Source: Citrus sinensis
Lineage: Eukaryota; Streptophyta; Magnoliopsida; Sapindales; Rutaceae
Length of the DNA stretch: 64,000 nt
Reading direction: 5' to 3'
NCBI RefSeq assembly: GCF_022201045.2
Contig: NC_068558.1
Coordinates: 1,612,001-1,676,000, forward strand
Shown one piece after another: positions 44,150 through 56,400 of the stretch (positions within the stretch are counted from its first letter, which is position 1; each line of letters begins with the position of its first letter). Under the pieces are notes generated by a model. The model was given only the letters and a program-made list of their open reading frames with translations, had not been told where the DNA came from and ran no database searches. A program made the position numbers and the translations under genes.

Positions 44150-46490
44150 AAGTTCCAGATTACATTTACTAATTTTATGTGTGATTTACAAGTTTTATGA
44201 AACTTTTACAAGTTAATGTTGATTTACAAGTTTTATGCAACATTTACAAGTTTTTGTTTTGTTTACAAGTTCTTACAATTTACAACTCTAACATTAATTT
44301 ACCTATTTTTCCATTAATTTATTAGTTTTATGTGTGGTTTACACATTTTTTATTTCATTTCACACTTAATGTCAATTTACAAGTTCTATGTCATTTTTTT
44401 AACTTTTGTTTTGTTTACAAGTTCTTCTGGCCAATTACAACTCCATCATTAATTTATCCATTTTTCCATCAATTTACTAGTATTATGTGCGATTTACACT
44501 TTTTTTTTGTTTTATTTCACAATTAATGTCAATTTACTAGTTGTATGTCATTTTTCTAAGTTTTTGTTTTGTTTACAAGTTCTTTGTATAATTTACAACT
44601 CCAACATTAATTTACTTTTTTTTCCATTAATTTATTAGTTTTATGTGTGGTTTACAAATTTATTGTTCATTTTACACTTAATGTCAATTTCCAAGTTCTA
44701 TGTCATTTTTCTAAGCTTTTATTTTGTTTACAAGTTCTTCTTACAATTTACAACTCTAACATTAATTTACCAATTTTTTTTCATTAATTTATTAGTTTTA
44801 TGTGCGATTTACATATTTTTTGTTTTATTTTATACTTAATGTCAATTTACAAGTTCTATGTCATTTTTCTAAGTTTTTGTTTTGTTTACAAGTTCTTCTT
44901 ACAATTTACAACTCTAACATTAATTTACCAATTTTTTCATTAATTTACTAGTTTTATGTGTGATTTATATATTTTTTGCTTTATTTCACACTTAATGTCA
45001 ATTTACAAGTTGTATGTCATTTTTCTAAGTTTTTGTTTTGTTTACAAGTTCTTTTTGCCAATTACAACTCCAATATTAATTTACTATTTTTTTTCATTAA
45101 TTTACTAGTTTTATGTGTGGTTTACAAATTTTTTGTTTCATTTCACACTTAATGTCAATTTACAAGTTGTATGTCATTTTTCTAAGTTTTTGTTTTGTTT
45201 ACAAGTTCTTCTTGCAATTTACAACTCCAACATTAATTTACTTATTTTTCTATCAATTTACGAGTTTTATGTGTGATTAACACATTGTTTCTTTCATTTC
45301 ACAATTAATGTCAATTTACTAGTTCTATGTCATTTTTCTAAGTTTTGTTTTGTTTACAAATTCTTCGTGCAAATTACAACTCCAACATTAATTTACTCAT
45401 TTTTCCATCAATTTACTAGTTTTATGTGTGATTTACACATTTTTTTGTTTCATTTCACGATTAATGTCCATTTACTAGTTCTATGTCATTTTTCTAAGTT
45501 TCTGTTTTGTTTACAAGTTCTTCTTATCAATTACAATTCCAACATTAATTTACCATTTTTTCCATCAATTTACTAGTTTTATGTGTGATTTACACATTGT
45601 TTTGTTTCGTTTCACACGTAATGTCAATTTACTAGTTGTATGTCATTTTTCTAAGTTTTTGTTTTGTTTACAAGTTCTTATTGCCAATTACAACTCCAAC
45701 ATTAATTTACCATTTTTTCATTAATTTACTAATTTTATGTGTGGTTTACAAATTTTTTATTTCATTTCACACGTAATGTCAATTTACTAGTTATATGTCA
45801 TTTTTCTAAGTTTTTGTTTTGTTTACAGGTTCTTCTTGCCAATTACAACTCCAACATTAATTTACCTATTTTTCTATTAATTTACTAGTTTTATGTGTGG
45901 TTTACAAATTTTTTGTTTCATTTAACACTTAATGTCAATTTACAAGTTCTATGTCATTTTTCTAAGTTTTTGTTTTGTTTACAAGTTCTTCTTGCAATTT
46001 ACAACTCCAATATTAATTTACCCAATTTTCCATCAATTTACTAGTATTATGTGTGATTTACACCTTTTTTGTTTCATTTCACACTTAATGTCAATTTACT
46101 AGTTCTATGTCATTTTTCTAAGTTTTTATTTTGTTTACAAGTTCTTCTTGCAATTTACAACTCCAACATTAATTTACCAATTTTTTCCATCACGTTACTA
46201 GTTTTATGTGTGGTTTACAAAGTTTTTGTTTTATTTCACATTTAATGTCAATTTATAAGTTTTATGTCATTTTTCTAAGTTTTTATTTTGTTTACAATTT
46301 CTTCTTGCAATTTACAACTCCAACATTAATTTACTACATTTTCTATCAATTTACTAGTTTTTTTCTATTTTTAATTTTGTAGACCAATTTACCACTCTAA
46401 CGCTAATTTACCTATTTTACCTTCAATCTACGAGTCATACGTGTGGTTTAGAAATTTTTTGTCTTATTTCACATTTATTTGGAATTTAGG
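44150..46490. repeat. Tandem array, about 14 copies of a 156-bp unit
   Basis: The anchor GTTTACAAGTTCTT (with small variants) recurs at 44261, 44413, 44571, 44726, 44884, 45040, 45197, 45352, 45509, 45666, 45821, 45977, 46133 and 46290. Spacings are 152-158 bp, averaging 156. Each unit itself contains diverged TTTACNAGTT submotifs, pointing to an older short repeat. Edges decay gradually. Short open stretches across the array are by-products of its T-rich composition and not genes. It lies wholly within the Mutator-like element. Confidence 0.92.
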
Positions 46491-47240
46491 TTATTTAGTT
46501 TAGGTCAATTGCCTCAACTTAAATTCAATGTGAAAATGGTTAAAGAGTTGGATTATTGGCATTTTATGATTTAGATAGAATGATATAAGGGTGTGCATGA
46601 GTTGGGTTTGATAGGGTTAGTGAAATTCTAACCTAGTCTACTTTTTAATGAGCTGAGATAAAATCCATCCAACTTAACTAAATAAACTTGTTTAACCAAA
46701 TTCTATCCAAACCTTATATTGTCTGGTTAAGTTGATTAGGTTGAAGGTCAAATCAAAATTTTAAATTGAACAATGAAAATGATATGAAACTTGAAATGAA
46801 ATTTATTAAAATCAAATATAAATCTTTTATAACATGGAATTTTCATTCACTATCTAGTGTACGTAAAGAAAGTTAATAAATTAACTATCTTTAAATTAAG
46901 AAAATTTCCACAAAAAGCATATAGACTTTATTTCTCCTACATCTCCTTTTTCAATTCCAAATTCAAACTTTTTAGACAATTAGCTAGCATCATATACAAA
47001 AATAAAATGAAAGTGATATATAATTATGTGCTGTTAAGTATTCACTAAAAAAATAAAAAGAAATTAAAACCAACTTACTTTTATATTAATCTTATAAAAT
47101 AATAAATTTACTTATAAGAGAGTGTGATTTTGGTTTTGGAATTGTAGTCCAGAGCAGCAGATGCAAGAATGAAATAGCCTATTCTATTAAAAGATTAAAA
47201 AGAAAAAAAAATTAGATAAGCCATTTAAGTCTTTATAATT

Positions 47241-47257
47241 TTCTTCTTCTTCTTCTT

Positions 47258-47288
<31 letters not shown>

Positions 47289-47304
47289 TTATTATTATTA
47301 TTAT
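47241..47304. repeat. (TTC)n-(TTA)n microsatellite
   Basis: About 15 TTC units run straight into about six TTA/ATT units, inside the Mutator-like element. Confidence 0.9.
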
Positions 47305-47580
47305 AGATTTGATTGGGTTAGAATAGTTAATTATAATTTATCCAACCCAAACTAATTATTAATTAGGTTTACTAATGTGCTCATGGTGCATTTACTAATT
47401 AATAATCGGAACGGGCTACAATCAGAATCAAGAATGTGAATAAGAATAAGTTATTTATTTGAGCTGTAGAAATTGAAGTCGGAATGAGATTCATTTCCAT
47501 CGATGTGTTTAATTTGTCTTGAAATCATAATGAATTATCATAATTTACTTAAATGCCCTTTGTTGATTATTGTCAATTGG

Positions 47581-47583
<3 letters not shown>

Positions 47584-47620
<37 letters not shown>

Positions 47621-47648
47621 CATCATCATCATCATCATCATAATAATA
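47584..47648. repeat. (AAT)n-(CAT)n microsatellite
   Basis: A run of about 12 AAT units followed by seven CAT units, then returning to AAT; inside the Mutator-like element. Confidence 0.9.
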
Positions 47649-48030
47649 TTTATTAAAATAGTATTATAATTATGATTACTAATTCATTATTGTTATTATT
47701 TATTAATTTCATGATTTTTTATATGATTATTATTTATGAAAATATTATTGTAATCAAACTTTATAATAATTATTAAAATAATAAATTATTATTATTAATA
47801 TTTTATTATATTATTATTTAGTAAAAATATTATTATATTTATAATTTTGTTGTTATTATTATCAGTATGAAATTATTTCATTATTATTTATTATAATATT
47901 ATTATGATTATAATTCATTATAATTTATTATTATTATTTAATATTATCTAATTAAAATTTATAATAAATAATTAAAATATTTTTATAGTTATTATTTATT
48001 AAAAAAATTCAATATTATAACAATTATGGC

Positions 48031-48260
48031 GCCCTCCCAAATCATAGCAATGACAGGACCAGAGGTTATGTAACCAATAAGAGCACCAAAGAAAGGCTTT
48101 GACAACAAATCCTCATAGTGCTTCTGAGCAAAAGGGCGGTCCACAGTCATAAGCTTCAAACCCTTCAAAGAGAAACCCTTCTTCTCAAATCTGCTGATGA
48201 TTTCAGCAACGAGCCTCTTTGGACCCCATCGGGCTTGATCATGATGAAAGTTTGTTCCAT
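48031..48260 (-). pseudogene. Captured nucleoside diphosphate kinase 5' fragment
   Basis: Minus-strand translation from the ATG at 48260 gives [15 protein letters not shown], the start of plant NDPK1. After a one-base loss near 48213-48215 the reading continues in another frame as [20 protein letters not shown] and on to [11 protein letters not shown], about residue 77 of the usual 148 or so. The observed 230 nt is exactly one base short of 77 codons. The part with the catalytic histidine is absent. NDP kinase balances nucleotide triphosphates in the cytosol; this copy cannot. Leader-like sequence with TCTCTGAATCTCAAAGAA precedes the ATG and may also be captured. Its place between Mutator TIRs makes it transduplicated cargo. 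Confidence 0.88.
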
Positions 48261-49137
48261 TTCTTTGAGATTCAGAGAAACCAACTTGTTTGCGAATTGA
48301 GTGAAATAGCACCACACATAGGTGAGAGAATAATGCATGCTCTATATATATACATATTTGTTGTCTTGGTCAAAACAATGCAAATGCGATAGAGGAGAAT
48401 CAGTAAAGAATGATGAACCTAGCCCGGTTCTCCTCTTGACTTCCGACGCCGAGTCGTTATCGTCGGACCGAAACCACTTCACGAACACGAACCTAGCCGC
48501 TTCACGAACACGAACCATTGTAGAGCTTCTTCTTTCTCGCTTCTTTTTGGCTTCAAACAGTTTTCAAAGCGAAGATTGCAGTAAAAGAGGAACGATCGAG
48601 GAAACAAAATTCGGGTTAGCCAGCAAACCCGATTGCTTCGAAAATACAAAATTCGGAGTGCTGTGATTTTTAGATTCGATTTCGGGACCTTCGAATTATG
48701 ACCAGACTTTGATTCTATTTGGACTTTCGTAGATTTCAATTTTAAAATATATATAATTTTGAAATTTTAACCGGTTAATTTTTTTTAAAATAAATGTTTA
48801 ACCGGTTGTAAACCTGTTAATGAAAATTTTTTAAATACTTTTATTATATTATAGTTATTAGGTACCGTTGATCTAATCCAATGGTCCACGTTTATTATGG
48901 TATCAATGCCGTAAATTTATTTACGGCATTATAGAATTTTCCTAAATATATATATTAATGTTTTCGAAAAAACAATAATATTATTGCAACATTTTGTGTT
49001 TTTTTTAAATTATATATTATTTATATGAAAATATTTGTGACTGTAAAGTATCTCTTTAATATTTATTACCGAGTATTGGGTTGAATGAATATGGAGCATG
49101 CTGTATGCTGTATGCATGCGATCAGTAATTATGATTT

Positions 49138-49257
49138 ATGAAGTTAAAAAAAAGATGTTTCTTAAAAATGTTGCCAGCAACAAGTTACATTGAGAGGATG
49201 AAGTTAAAAAAAAGATGTTTCTTAAAAATGTTGCCAGCAACAAGTTACATTGAGAGG
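49138..49257. repeat. Exact 60-bp tandem duplication
   Basis: The 60-bp unit at 49138-49197 is repeated without a mismatch at 49198-49257. Perfect identity implies a recent event. The second copy abuts the target-site duplication of the hAT element that follows. Confidence 0.95.
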
Positions 49258-49263
49258 CGGCAG

Positions 49264-50117
49264 TAGGGATGGCAATGGGCAGTGCCCGCAGCGGGTTTGC
49301 CATTACCAAACTCAAACCCGCACAAAATTTAAATTACCAAACCCACCCGCAACCCGCAGCGGGTTTTAATTTTTTTACAAAAACCCACCCGCAGCGGGTT
49401 TTAACAATTACCAAACCCGCAATGGTATCCGGCGGATTTTTTGCGGGTTTCCGTATTTAAAATCACAAATGTTTAATATATAAATTTATAATAATAACCT
49501 CAAATTCCATATAACATACTCAATTTTATATTTAAATAATGTAAATGAAAAATTAAAATTTCCACATCAATTCAACACAAATTCTCAAATTTAAGTATAA
49601 ATTACACAAATCCATTTAAAAAACACAAACTAGTATCTAAAAATAATAATTACATTTCATATTATCATTTAAAACAAGCTCCAAGAGAAGATATTCATTT
49701 CATTCACCACCATAAGCACCCATCCAACACAATGCCTATAATAATAATTAAGATTAATATTTTCAAATACTAATTCAAAGGAAAATGCCTTTAGTTTTCT
49801 TTAGATTATGACTTTAGAATAGGATATAGGCCACATACACACATACACAACTTTGAGCCTTTGGCTATTTGGTAATTTAATTAATGATATTATTTTCTTT
49901 ATACATTTTTAGATTAAAATTAAACTAAAAATATTTTTAAAAAAATATTGCGGATTTGGTGGATATCCATGCGGGTATCCATCGGATATAAGGTTAATAC
50001 CAAACCCACCTGCATCCATGTGCGGGTTTTAATTTATAATACTAAACCCGTCCGCAACGGGTAAAATTACCCGCAACGGGCAGGTTTGCGGATTTGCGGG
50101 TACAATTGCCATCCCTA
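49264..50117. mobile_element. hAT-superfamily MITE-like element
   Basis: Perfect 13-bp terminal inverted repeats TAGGGATGGCAAT are flanked by an exact 8-bp duplication GGCGGCAG (49256-49263 and 50118-50125). Subterminal zones on both sides are packed with CCCGCAGCGGG/GCGGGTTT-type motifs, probable transposase-binding repeats. The 854-bp element carries no transposase. It lies 358 bp before the beta-adaptin start codon, within the likely promoter. Confidence 0.93.
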
Positions 50118-50125
50118 GGCGGCAG

Positions 50126-50475
50126 TAGAGAGATCGGTTCTGCAAAGCCCATTTTAAAAACTTGATCCATTGGCTTTTAGGCCCACGATACAGGTGAGTC
50201 AGACAGGCCCGTGTTTTTGACTTCTCTTCTGCAGCACAAACGATACGGTCTTGTTCTGAAGATGGAGGGCAGTGTGGTTGTATTTCCTCCGGTACCAGAA
50301 AGGGCTAAAATTTAACAGATTAAGAAAGCGGTTGAAGACTCGTTACAAGCGTTCTTAAGGACTGCCCGTCCAAATTCTCTCTTTCACCGTTTTTCGTGTT
50401 GTTATTGTTCATCGTCGAAGTCTCTAAAGCGGAAAAAGAGAGAGCTCACAGGAGGAAGAGAGAAATTAAACAAAG
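50126..50475 (+). promoter_or_regulatory. Beta-adaptin promoter/leader with possible uORF
   Basis: This short interval between the hAT element and the start codon must contain the transcription start. An ATG at 50262 opens a 17-codon upstream reading frame ending in TAA at 50313-50315; it would act as a uORF if the transcript starts before it. No clear TATA box was seen. Confidence 0.45.
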
Positions 50476-53400
50476 ATGAGCGGTCACGATTCGAAGTACT
50501 TTTCCACGACCAAAAAAGGAGAAATCCCTGAACTCAAAGAAGAGCTCAATTCTCAGTATAAGGTAATAATTACGTTTCATATTGTGGTTTTTTTTTCAAA
50601 TCTTTTTTTCATGTTGATCTCTGATCTGCATTAACTAATGCTTTGATTTGCGGCAGTTTAGCCTCTCCTTGTTGCTGATTGATCACTGTTCTTAGCAGAT
50701 CTATTCCTTTGTTTCGTTGTATAGACTAATTTATGGATCGTATGCCGATGGGTGTAGTTCTTTTGAAGGAAATTTCGTTTTGTTTGGTTGATCAGAAGAC
50801 TCTTGGATAGAAAAAATACAAAACTTTACTTGGTTAAGCGATTTGACTTTAGACAAATTGGAATTGGACTTAGTGAATAACTAATCTGTTAGGATACTGA
50901 TTTATGAGAACTTTAGAAGAAACTATTGAATGTTTTCGAGTGTCACCCTGATTAGAAACCATTGTTGGATTTGAAGTTAATAATTAGTGTATAAAACTGT
51001 GTTAGATCTGCAATCCAATGTCACTGTTATGGAACTTTCATTCTGGATTCGAGGTAGTACATGGAATTAGTTTTACCATGGATGGATGTGGAATTGATGT
51101 CCCCATTGAATTTGTTTGGATTTTGCTTCAAAATAAGTGCATACAGTCATTGTTCATCACTTCAACATCACTAACGTCCCAATACTTTTATAGATTGGAA
51201 TGCCGGGCAGTATTAAAGATTATTGTGTCAACACTACCTCTAATAGGGCATTTCTTTATATTTTCTTAGATTTGCATGTGTTTATAGATCATATTTTGAA
51301 TTTTCCCCCCTCTTTCTATGTTACATAGGATAAGAGAAAAGATGCTGTGAAGAAGGTGATTGCAGCTATGACTGTTGGGAAGGATGTTTCATCATTGTTT
51401 ACAGATGTAGTGAATTGCATGCAAACGGAAAATTTGGAGCTGAAGAAGCTAGTTTATTTATACCTTATAAATTACGCTAAAAGTCAACCAGACCTAGCCA
51501 TTTTGGCAGTAAACACATTTGTGAAGGTAAGAGTTTCTGCAATGAATCTTGTGTCTAAAAGTATGTTAATAATTAACATTGCCCTTCAGCATCTCTAATC
51601 TACCTTTATGGTATGCAGGATTCTCAGGACCCAAATCCTTTGATTCGAGCTTTGGCTGTGCGGACAATGGGATGCATTCGTGTTGATAAAATCACAGAAT
51701 ATCTATGTGATCCTCTTCAGAGGTGTCTTAAGGTTGATACTTGGGCCTTATAAAATAATTGCATATTCCCGGCTGCTGGAACAATTGTTGAGTTCTGATA
51801 TTCAATGTAGTATTTACTCTTTGCTTCTTTATCAACTGTTGCAGATTTATTGTAATTGGCTTGCACTTTGCTGCTTTTTTTTTTTTTAAGTCATTGTGTT
51901 GTAATATTCTGACAGGATGATGATCCGTACGTACGCAAGACAGCAGCCATATGTGTTGCCAAACTCTATGACATAAATGCTGAGTTAGTTGAGGATAGGG
52001 GCTTTCTAGAATCTCTCAAGGATTTGATATCTGACAACAATCCAATGGTTGTAGCCAATGCTGTGGCAGCACTTGCAGAGATTCAAGAGAATAGTAGTAG
52101 ACCTATTTTTGAAATCACTAGCCACACACTCTCGAAGCTCCTTACTGCTCTAAATGAATGCACTGAGTAAGTTTACATTTGAAAACTATATGCTTTTTCC
52201 TTCCTTAAACACATATTTAAATTTAAAAAATTTGTGAATCACAACATTATAGGCAGGATATTGTAGCTCACTATGAGCTGTCTGTTTGATTGTCTGAGTG
52301 TAGCTGATGTTCTTTCACTCTATTCCGATTTTGAATGTCAAACTAGTTCTTGAAGATTTTTCAGTCTTTCTTGGTTAAGGCTTATAATTGGATTGACTAT
52401 GGTGATTCTCTGTAAATACGTCGTGGTGGTTTCATGCTTATCGAGTGTGTTGAGATAGATGTTTTGCTTTCTATCTTGTGCACACGACTGTCCTGTAACC
52501 CTCGAAAGGCTGTTCATTTGCATTTTACATCTTTTAATGTCACAACGATGCATTGTTTTGATCAGTTATTCACTAATCTTTTTGTAAGTTTTGGCAGTGA
52601 ACCTTTAGTTTGCTTTATTAATGTTAATTGTTACATTGTGTAGGTGGGGTCAAGTTTTTATATTGGATGCTCTCTCCAGATATAAAGCAGCTGATGCTCG
52701 TGAAGCTGAAAATATAGTGGAGAGGGTTACTCCACGACTACAACATGCTAATTGTGCTGTTGTACTTTCAGCTGTTAAGGTTTCTTTTACTTTTCTGTAT
52801 TGATCAGTATGCATCTTGTTTTACTAGTTTTTACATCAATTATTGGTTTGCTTAGTTTCATCATTTTTGACCCTTTCCAATTTTCTACTGGCCACTAGAT
52901 GATTCTCCAACAAATGGAACTTATCACCAGTACTGATGTTGTTCGAAACCTTTGCAAAAAGATGGCTCCTCCTCTTGTGACATTACTCTCCGCTGAACCT
53001 GAGATACAATATGTTGCATTAAGGAATATCAACCTTATAGTACAAAGGCGCCCTACAATTCTTGCCCATGAAATTAAGGTGATCAATAGATTCTTCCTTG
53101 CTTCATGAAGACTTTTATGCTGTACATGAAGACTCACTATTATACTTAGCCATTTAGGAATGATATGAGAAGGGACACCATACTTAATCAAACTCTTTTG
53201 CTGTTGTGTTAGGTGTTTTTCTGCAAGTACAATGACCCAATATATGTGAAGATGGAAAAGTTAGAAATCATGATAAAGCTTGCTTCTGACCGAAATATAG
53301 ATCAGGTTGGTAAACTTAGTAAGAAATCTCCTCTATTAGTTTGTCTTGAACCGCCAATTTCTTAATGAAACAGTATGTATCAACTGATGGTCTTGTGGTG

Positions 53401-56400
53401 AACCCTTCTGCAGGTACTATTGGAGTTCAAAGAGTATGCCACAGAAGTAGATGTGGACTTTGTCCGAAAGGCTGTTCGTGCTATTGGCCGCTGCGCCATC
53501 AAATTAGAGAGAGCAGCTGAACGGTGCATTAGTGTTCTGCTTGAGTTGATCAAGATTAAAGTAAACTATGTGGTTCAAGAGGCTATTATAGTTATTAAAG
53601 ATATATTTAGAAGATACCCTAACACGTAAGTTACAGCTTTCTGATCCTTTTGGCATTAGATTATAAAAACCGGGAAACTTTCAAAATTTGATTTTGAATC
53701 TTTTCACTGTTCGCAGCTATGAGTCCATTATTGCAACACTCTGTGAGAGCTTGGACACTTTAGATGAGCCTGAGGCTAAGGTAGGGCACTTGTACTTTCA
53801 GCTGCTGAGTGATTTGTTAAGATATCTCTTTCCTGAACTTATGTTTGTGCATCCTTGATGTGGTATCTCTCCCCTCAGGCATCAATGATTTGGATAATTG
53901 GTGAATATGCTGAAAGAATTGACAATGCTGACGAGCTCCTTGAGAGCTTCTTGGAGAGTTTCCCCGAAGAGCCTGCACAAGTCCAGTTGCAATTACTAAC
54001 GGCAACTGTCAAACTTTTTCTTAAGAAGCCTACTGAAGGTCCACAACAGATGATTCAGGTAACTCTTAAATATTATACTTGCTTATGTTTCAAATTGCTT
54101 GGGTAATCTGGTTTTCATGCTCCTTACTTTGCCTTTTCGCTTTCTTCTGGCTTTTAAGTGACAAATGATATAGAGTTTTGCCTGTTTGCCCTTCGTTATG
54201 GAAGAACGATATCCTACCCTTTGTGTGTTTCTTAAAATTTGAAGCTTTTGAAACAATTCATCAAGTATTGACATTTGTTAATAAATTGTGGGTATGTTTA
54301 TAGATGGTTGTTTTGGTGATAGTGTTATGTATATTCCAATTATGGAGAGATTGTACTTCTCAAATTAGAGTATGATATTGCCCAGTAGTAGTCATAGTCT
54401 GCTAATTTGAGGAAGCAAATCCTAGATGATATATGAAATAGTTATATGATTGTCTGTGTAGGAGCAATTACCATTTTTGTGAGGTGTTTGGGTAACATAT
54501 AATTCCTCTTCCATATCTACAAAAAGAACGGTTTTCCTGTATTATCTGGATCATGATATTCTTGATAGACTATTAACATTTCATCATTGTAGTTGTACGT
54601 GTAGAATCTTCAAACATTCCAGCAAATTCTCACTATATGGATTCATGCTTGCAGGTTGTTTTAAACAATGCTACCGTCGAGACAGACAATCCCGATCTGC
54701 GGGATCGTGCTTACATATATTGGCGTCTTCTATCAACTGATCCTGAGGTTTGTATTTACTCAAATCATCTTTTTATATTATTTGATATAAGCTATTATTC
54801 TCTCTGACACATTTTGGTGGTCGGGCTTTGTTGGAGTTGAGGTGGGGGTGGGGTTTGTTAAAAGAGTGTATGTAATGCCACTGGAGTCCATTAGTTAATC
54901 ATGCTTGCTAGAATTTGTCTAGCACCACCAAGGGAAGTAACAACTGAACTGAATAACTATCTTATTTCTGTTAAATTGAGGTTATTTCCATGAGTCCTGA
55001 GTCCAGCCAGTCCTCAGCCCTGGGTCTGTAAATAAATTGCTAGTACTGAACCCTTTGGCTCTTTAGAGACCTGTGTGGCTGCTTGGACATGGAACACCAT
55101 ACATTTTTAGAAGCTGTGACGGACCCCTTTCTTTTAAAATAACCTTTCAGGCAGCTAAGGATGTTGTGCTAGCTGAGAAGCCTGTGATCAGCGACGATTC
55201 AAACCAACTTGATCCTTCTCTTCTTGATGAGCTTCTTGCAAACATTGCTACATTGTCCTCTGTGTACCACAAACCGCCAGAAGCTTTTGTAACACGTGTG
55301 AAGACCACTGCCTCAAGAACTGACGATGAGGACTATCCTAACGGGAGTGAACAGGGTTATTCTGATGCACCTACTCATGTTGCTGATGAGGGAGCATCAC
55401 CTCAAACTAGTTCAAGTAATGCCCCATATGCTGCAACAAGACAGCCAGCACCTCCTCCAGCTGCTCCTGTGTCTCCTCCAGTGCCTGATTTACTTGGTGA
55501 TCTGATAGGCTTAGATAATAGTGCTGCCATCGTCCCTGCTGACCAGGCTGCAGCTTCTCCTGTGTAAGTATGATGGAATGTGCAAGTTCCTTGTCTCTCT
55601 TAGTTGCAATGCAGTCTCATTTGGCTATATTATTCATTTCATTGAATGTTATTATTATTTATTTTCACAATAATGAATCCGGTATATGGCTTGGAGCTCT
55701 CGGATGATTATGATAGTGATCATTTTAACCAAATGTGCATTCCTACTAATACACTTAATATTCTGTCCTTGATGGCAGCCCTGCTTTACCTGTTGTGCTA
55801 CCGGCATCAACTGGACAGGGTCTGCAAATCGGTGCAGAGTTAACAAGACAGGATGGTCAAGTATTTTACAGCATGCTGTTTGAGAACAATACACAGACTC
55901 CACTTGATGGGTTCATGATTCAGTTTAACAAGAACACATTTGGTCTTGCAGCTGGTGGAGCCCTTCAGGTAGTCAATGTTTATGTGGTTTCAAGTTGGTT
56001 TTGTTAATGCATCATTTGGCTTTAAATTCATGTATTCTTGTCTATCAGGTGCCACAATTGCAACCGGGAACTTCAGGCAGGACACTGTTGCCAATGGTAT
56101 TGTTCCAGAATATGTCTGCTGGTCCTCCAAGCTCACTTCTGCAAGTAGCTGTGAAGAATAATCAGCAGCCAGTATGGTACTTCAATGATAAGATCTCTCT
56201 TCATGTGCTTTTCACTGAGGATGGGAGAATGGAGAGAGGAAGCTTTCTGGAGGTAAAAACTTGTTCATTTGTCACTGCATGATACAAAATGGAGGAAATA
56301 TCACATAACAGCACCGTTGCTCTGGTAAAGTAGGAACCACCAACCCACCAATTCAAGCTAACTGGAAACTTGTGTGATTTTAGTATTCTGAAAGAGTAAT

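Larger units (their letters stand above)
43994..48942. mobile_element. 4.95-kb Pack-MULE (Mutator-like element)
   Basis: The ends match as inverted repeats for about 70 bp: the left begins GGGTCATTCTATAATGCCGT and the right, reversed, GGAAAATTCTATAATGCCGT. Both continue through CATTGATRCC and ACGTGGAC. The exact 9-bp duplication TAAATATAT flanks the element at 43985-43993 and 48943-48951, which is the Mutator signature. The interior holds about 14 copies of a 156-bp tandem unit (44150-46490), AT-rich filler with TTC and AAT microsatellites, a nucleoside diphosphate kinase gene fragment (48031-48260, minus) and a GC-richer stretch of unknown origin (about 48380-48660). No MURA transposase is present, so it is non-autonomous. 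Its left end is 306 bp from the XPB start codon. Confidence 0.9.

Noticed and set aside
44332..45576. Several 60-70-codon plus-strand open stretches
   Set aside because: They are frame by-products of the T-rich tandem unit and repeat with it; they show no gene structure.
44150..46490. CRISPR-like or centromeric array
   Set aside because: The units are 156 bp, contiguous and without unique spacers, in a plant nuclear context, and lie between Mutator TIRs. A CRISPR array is excluded, and nothing else indicates a centromere.
48031..48315. A working nucleoside diphosphate kinase gene
   Set aside because: It lacks the C-terminal half with the catalytic histidine, carries a one-base deletion and sits inside a transposon.
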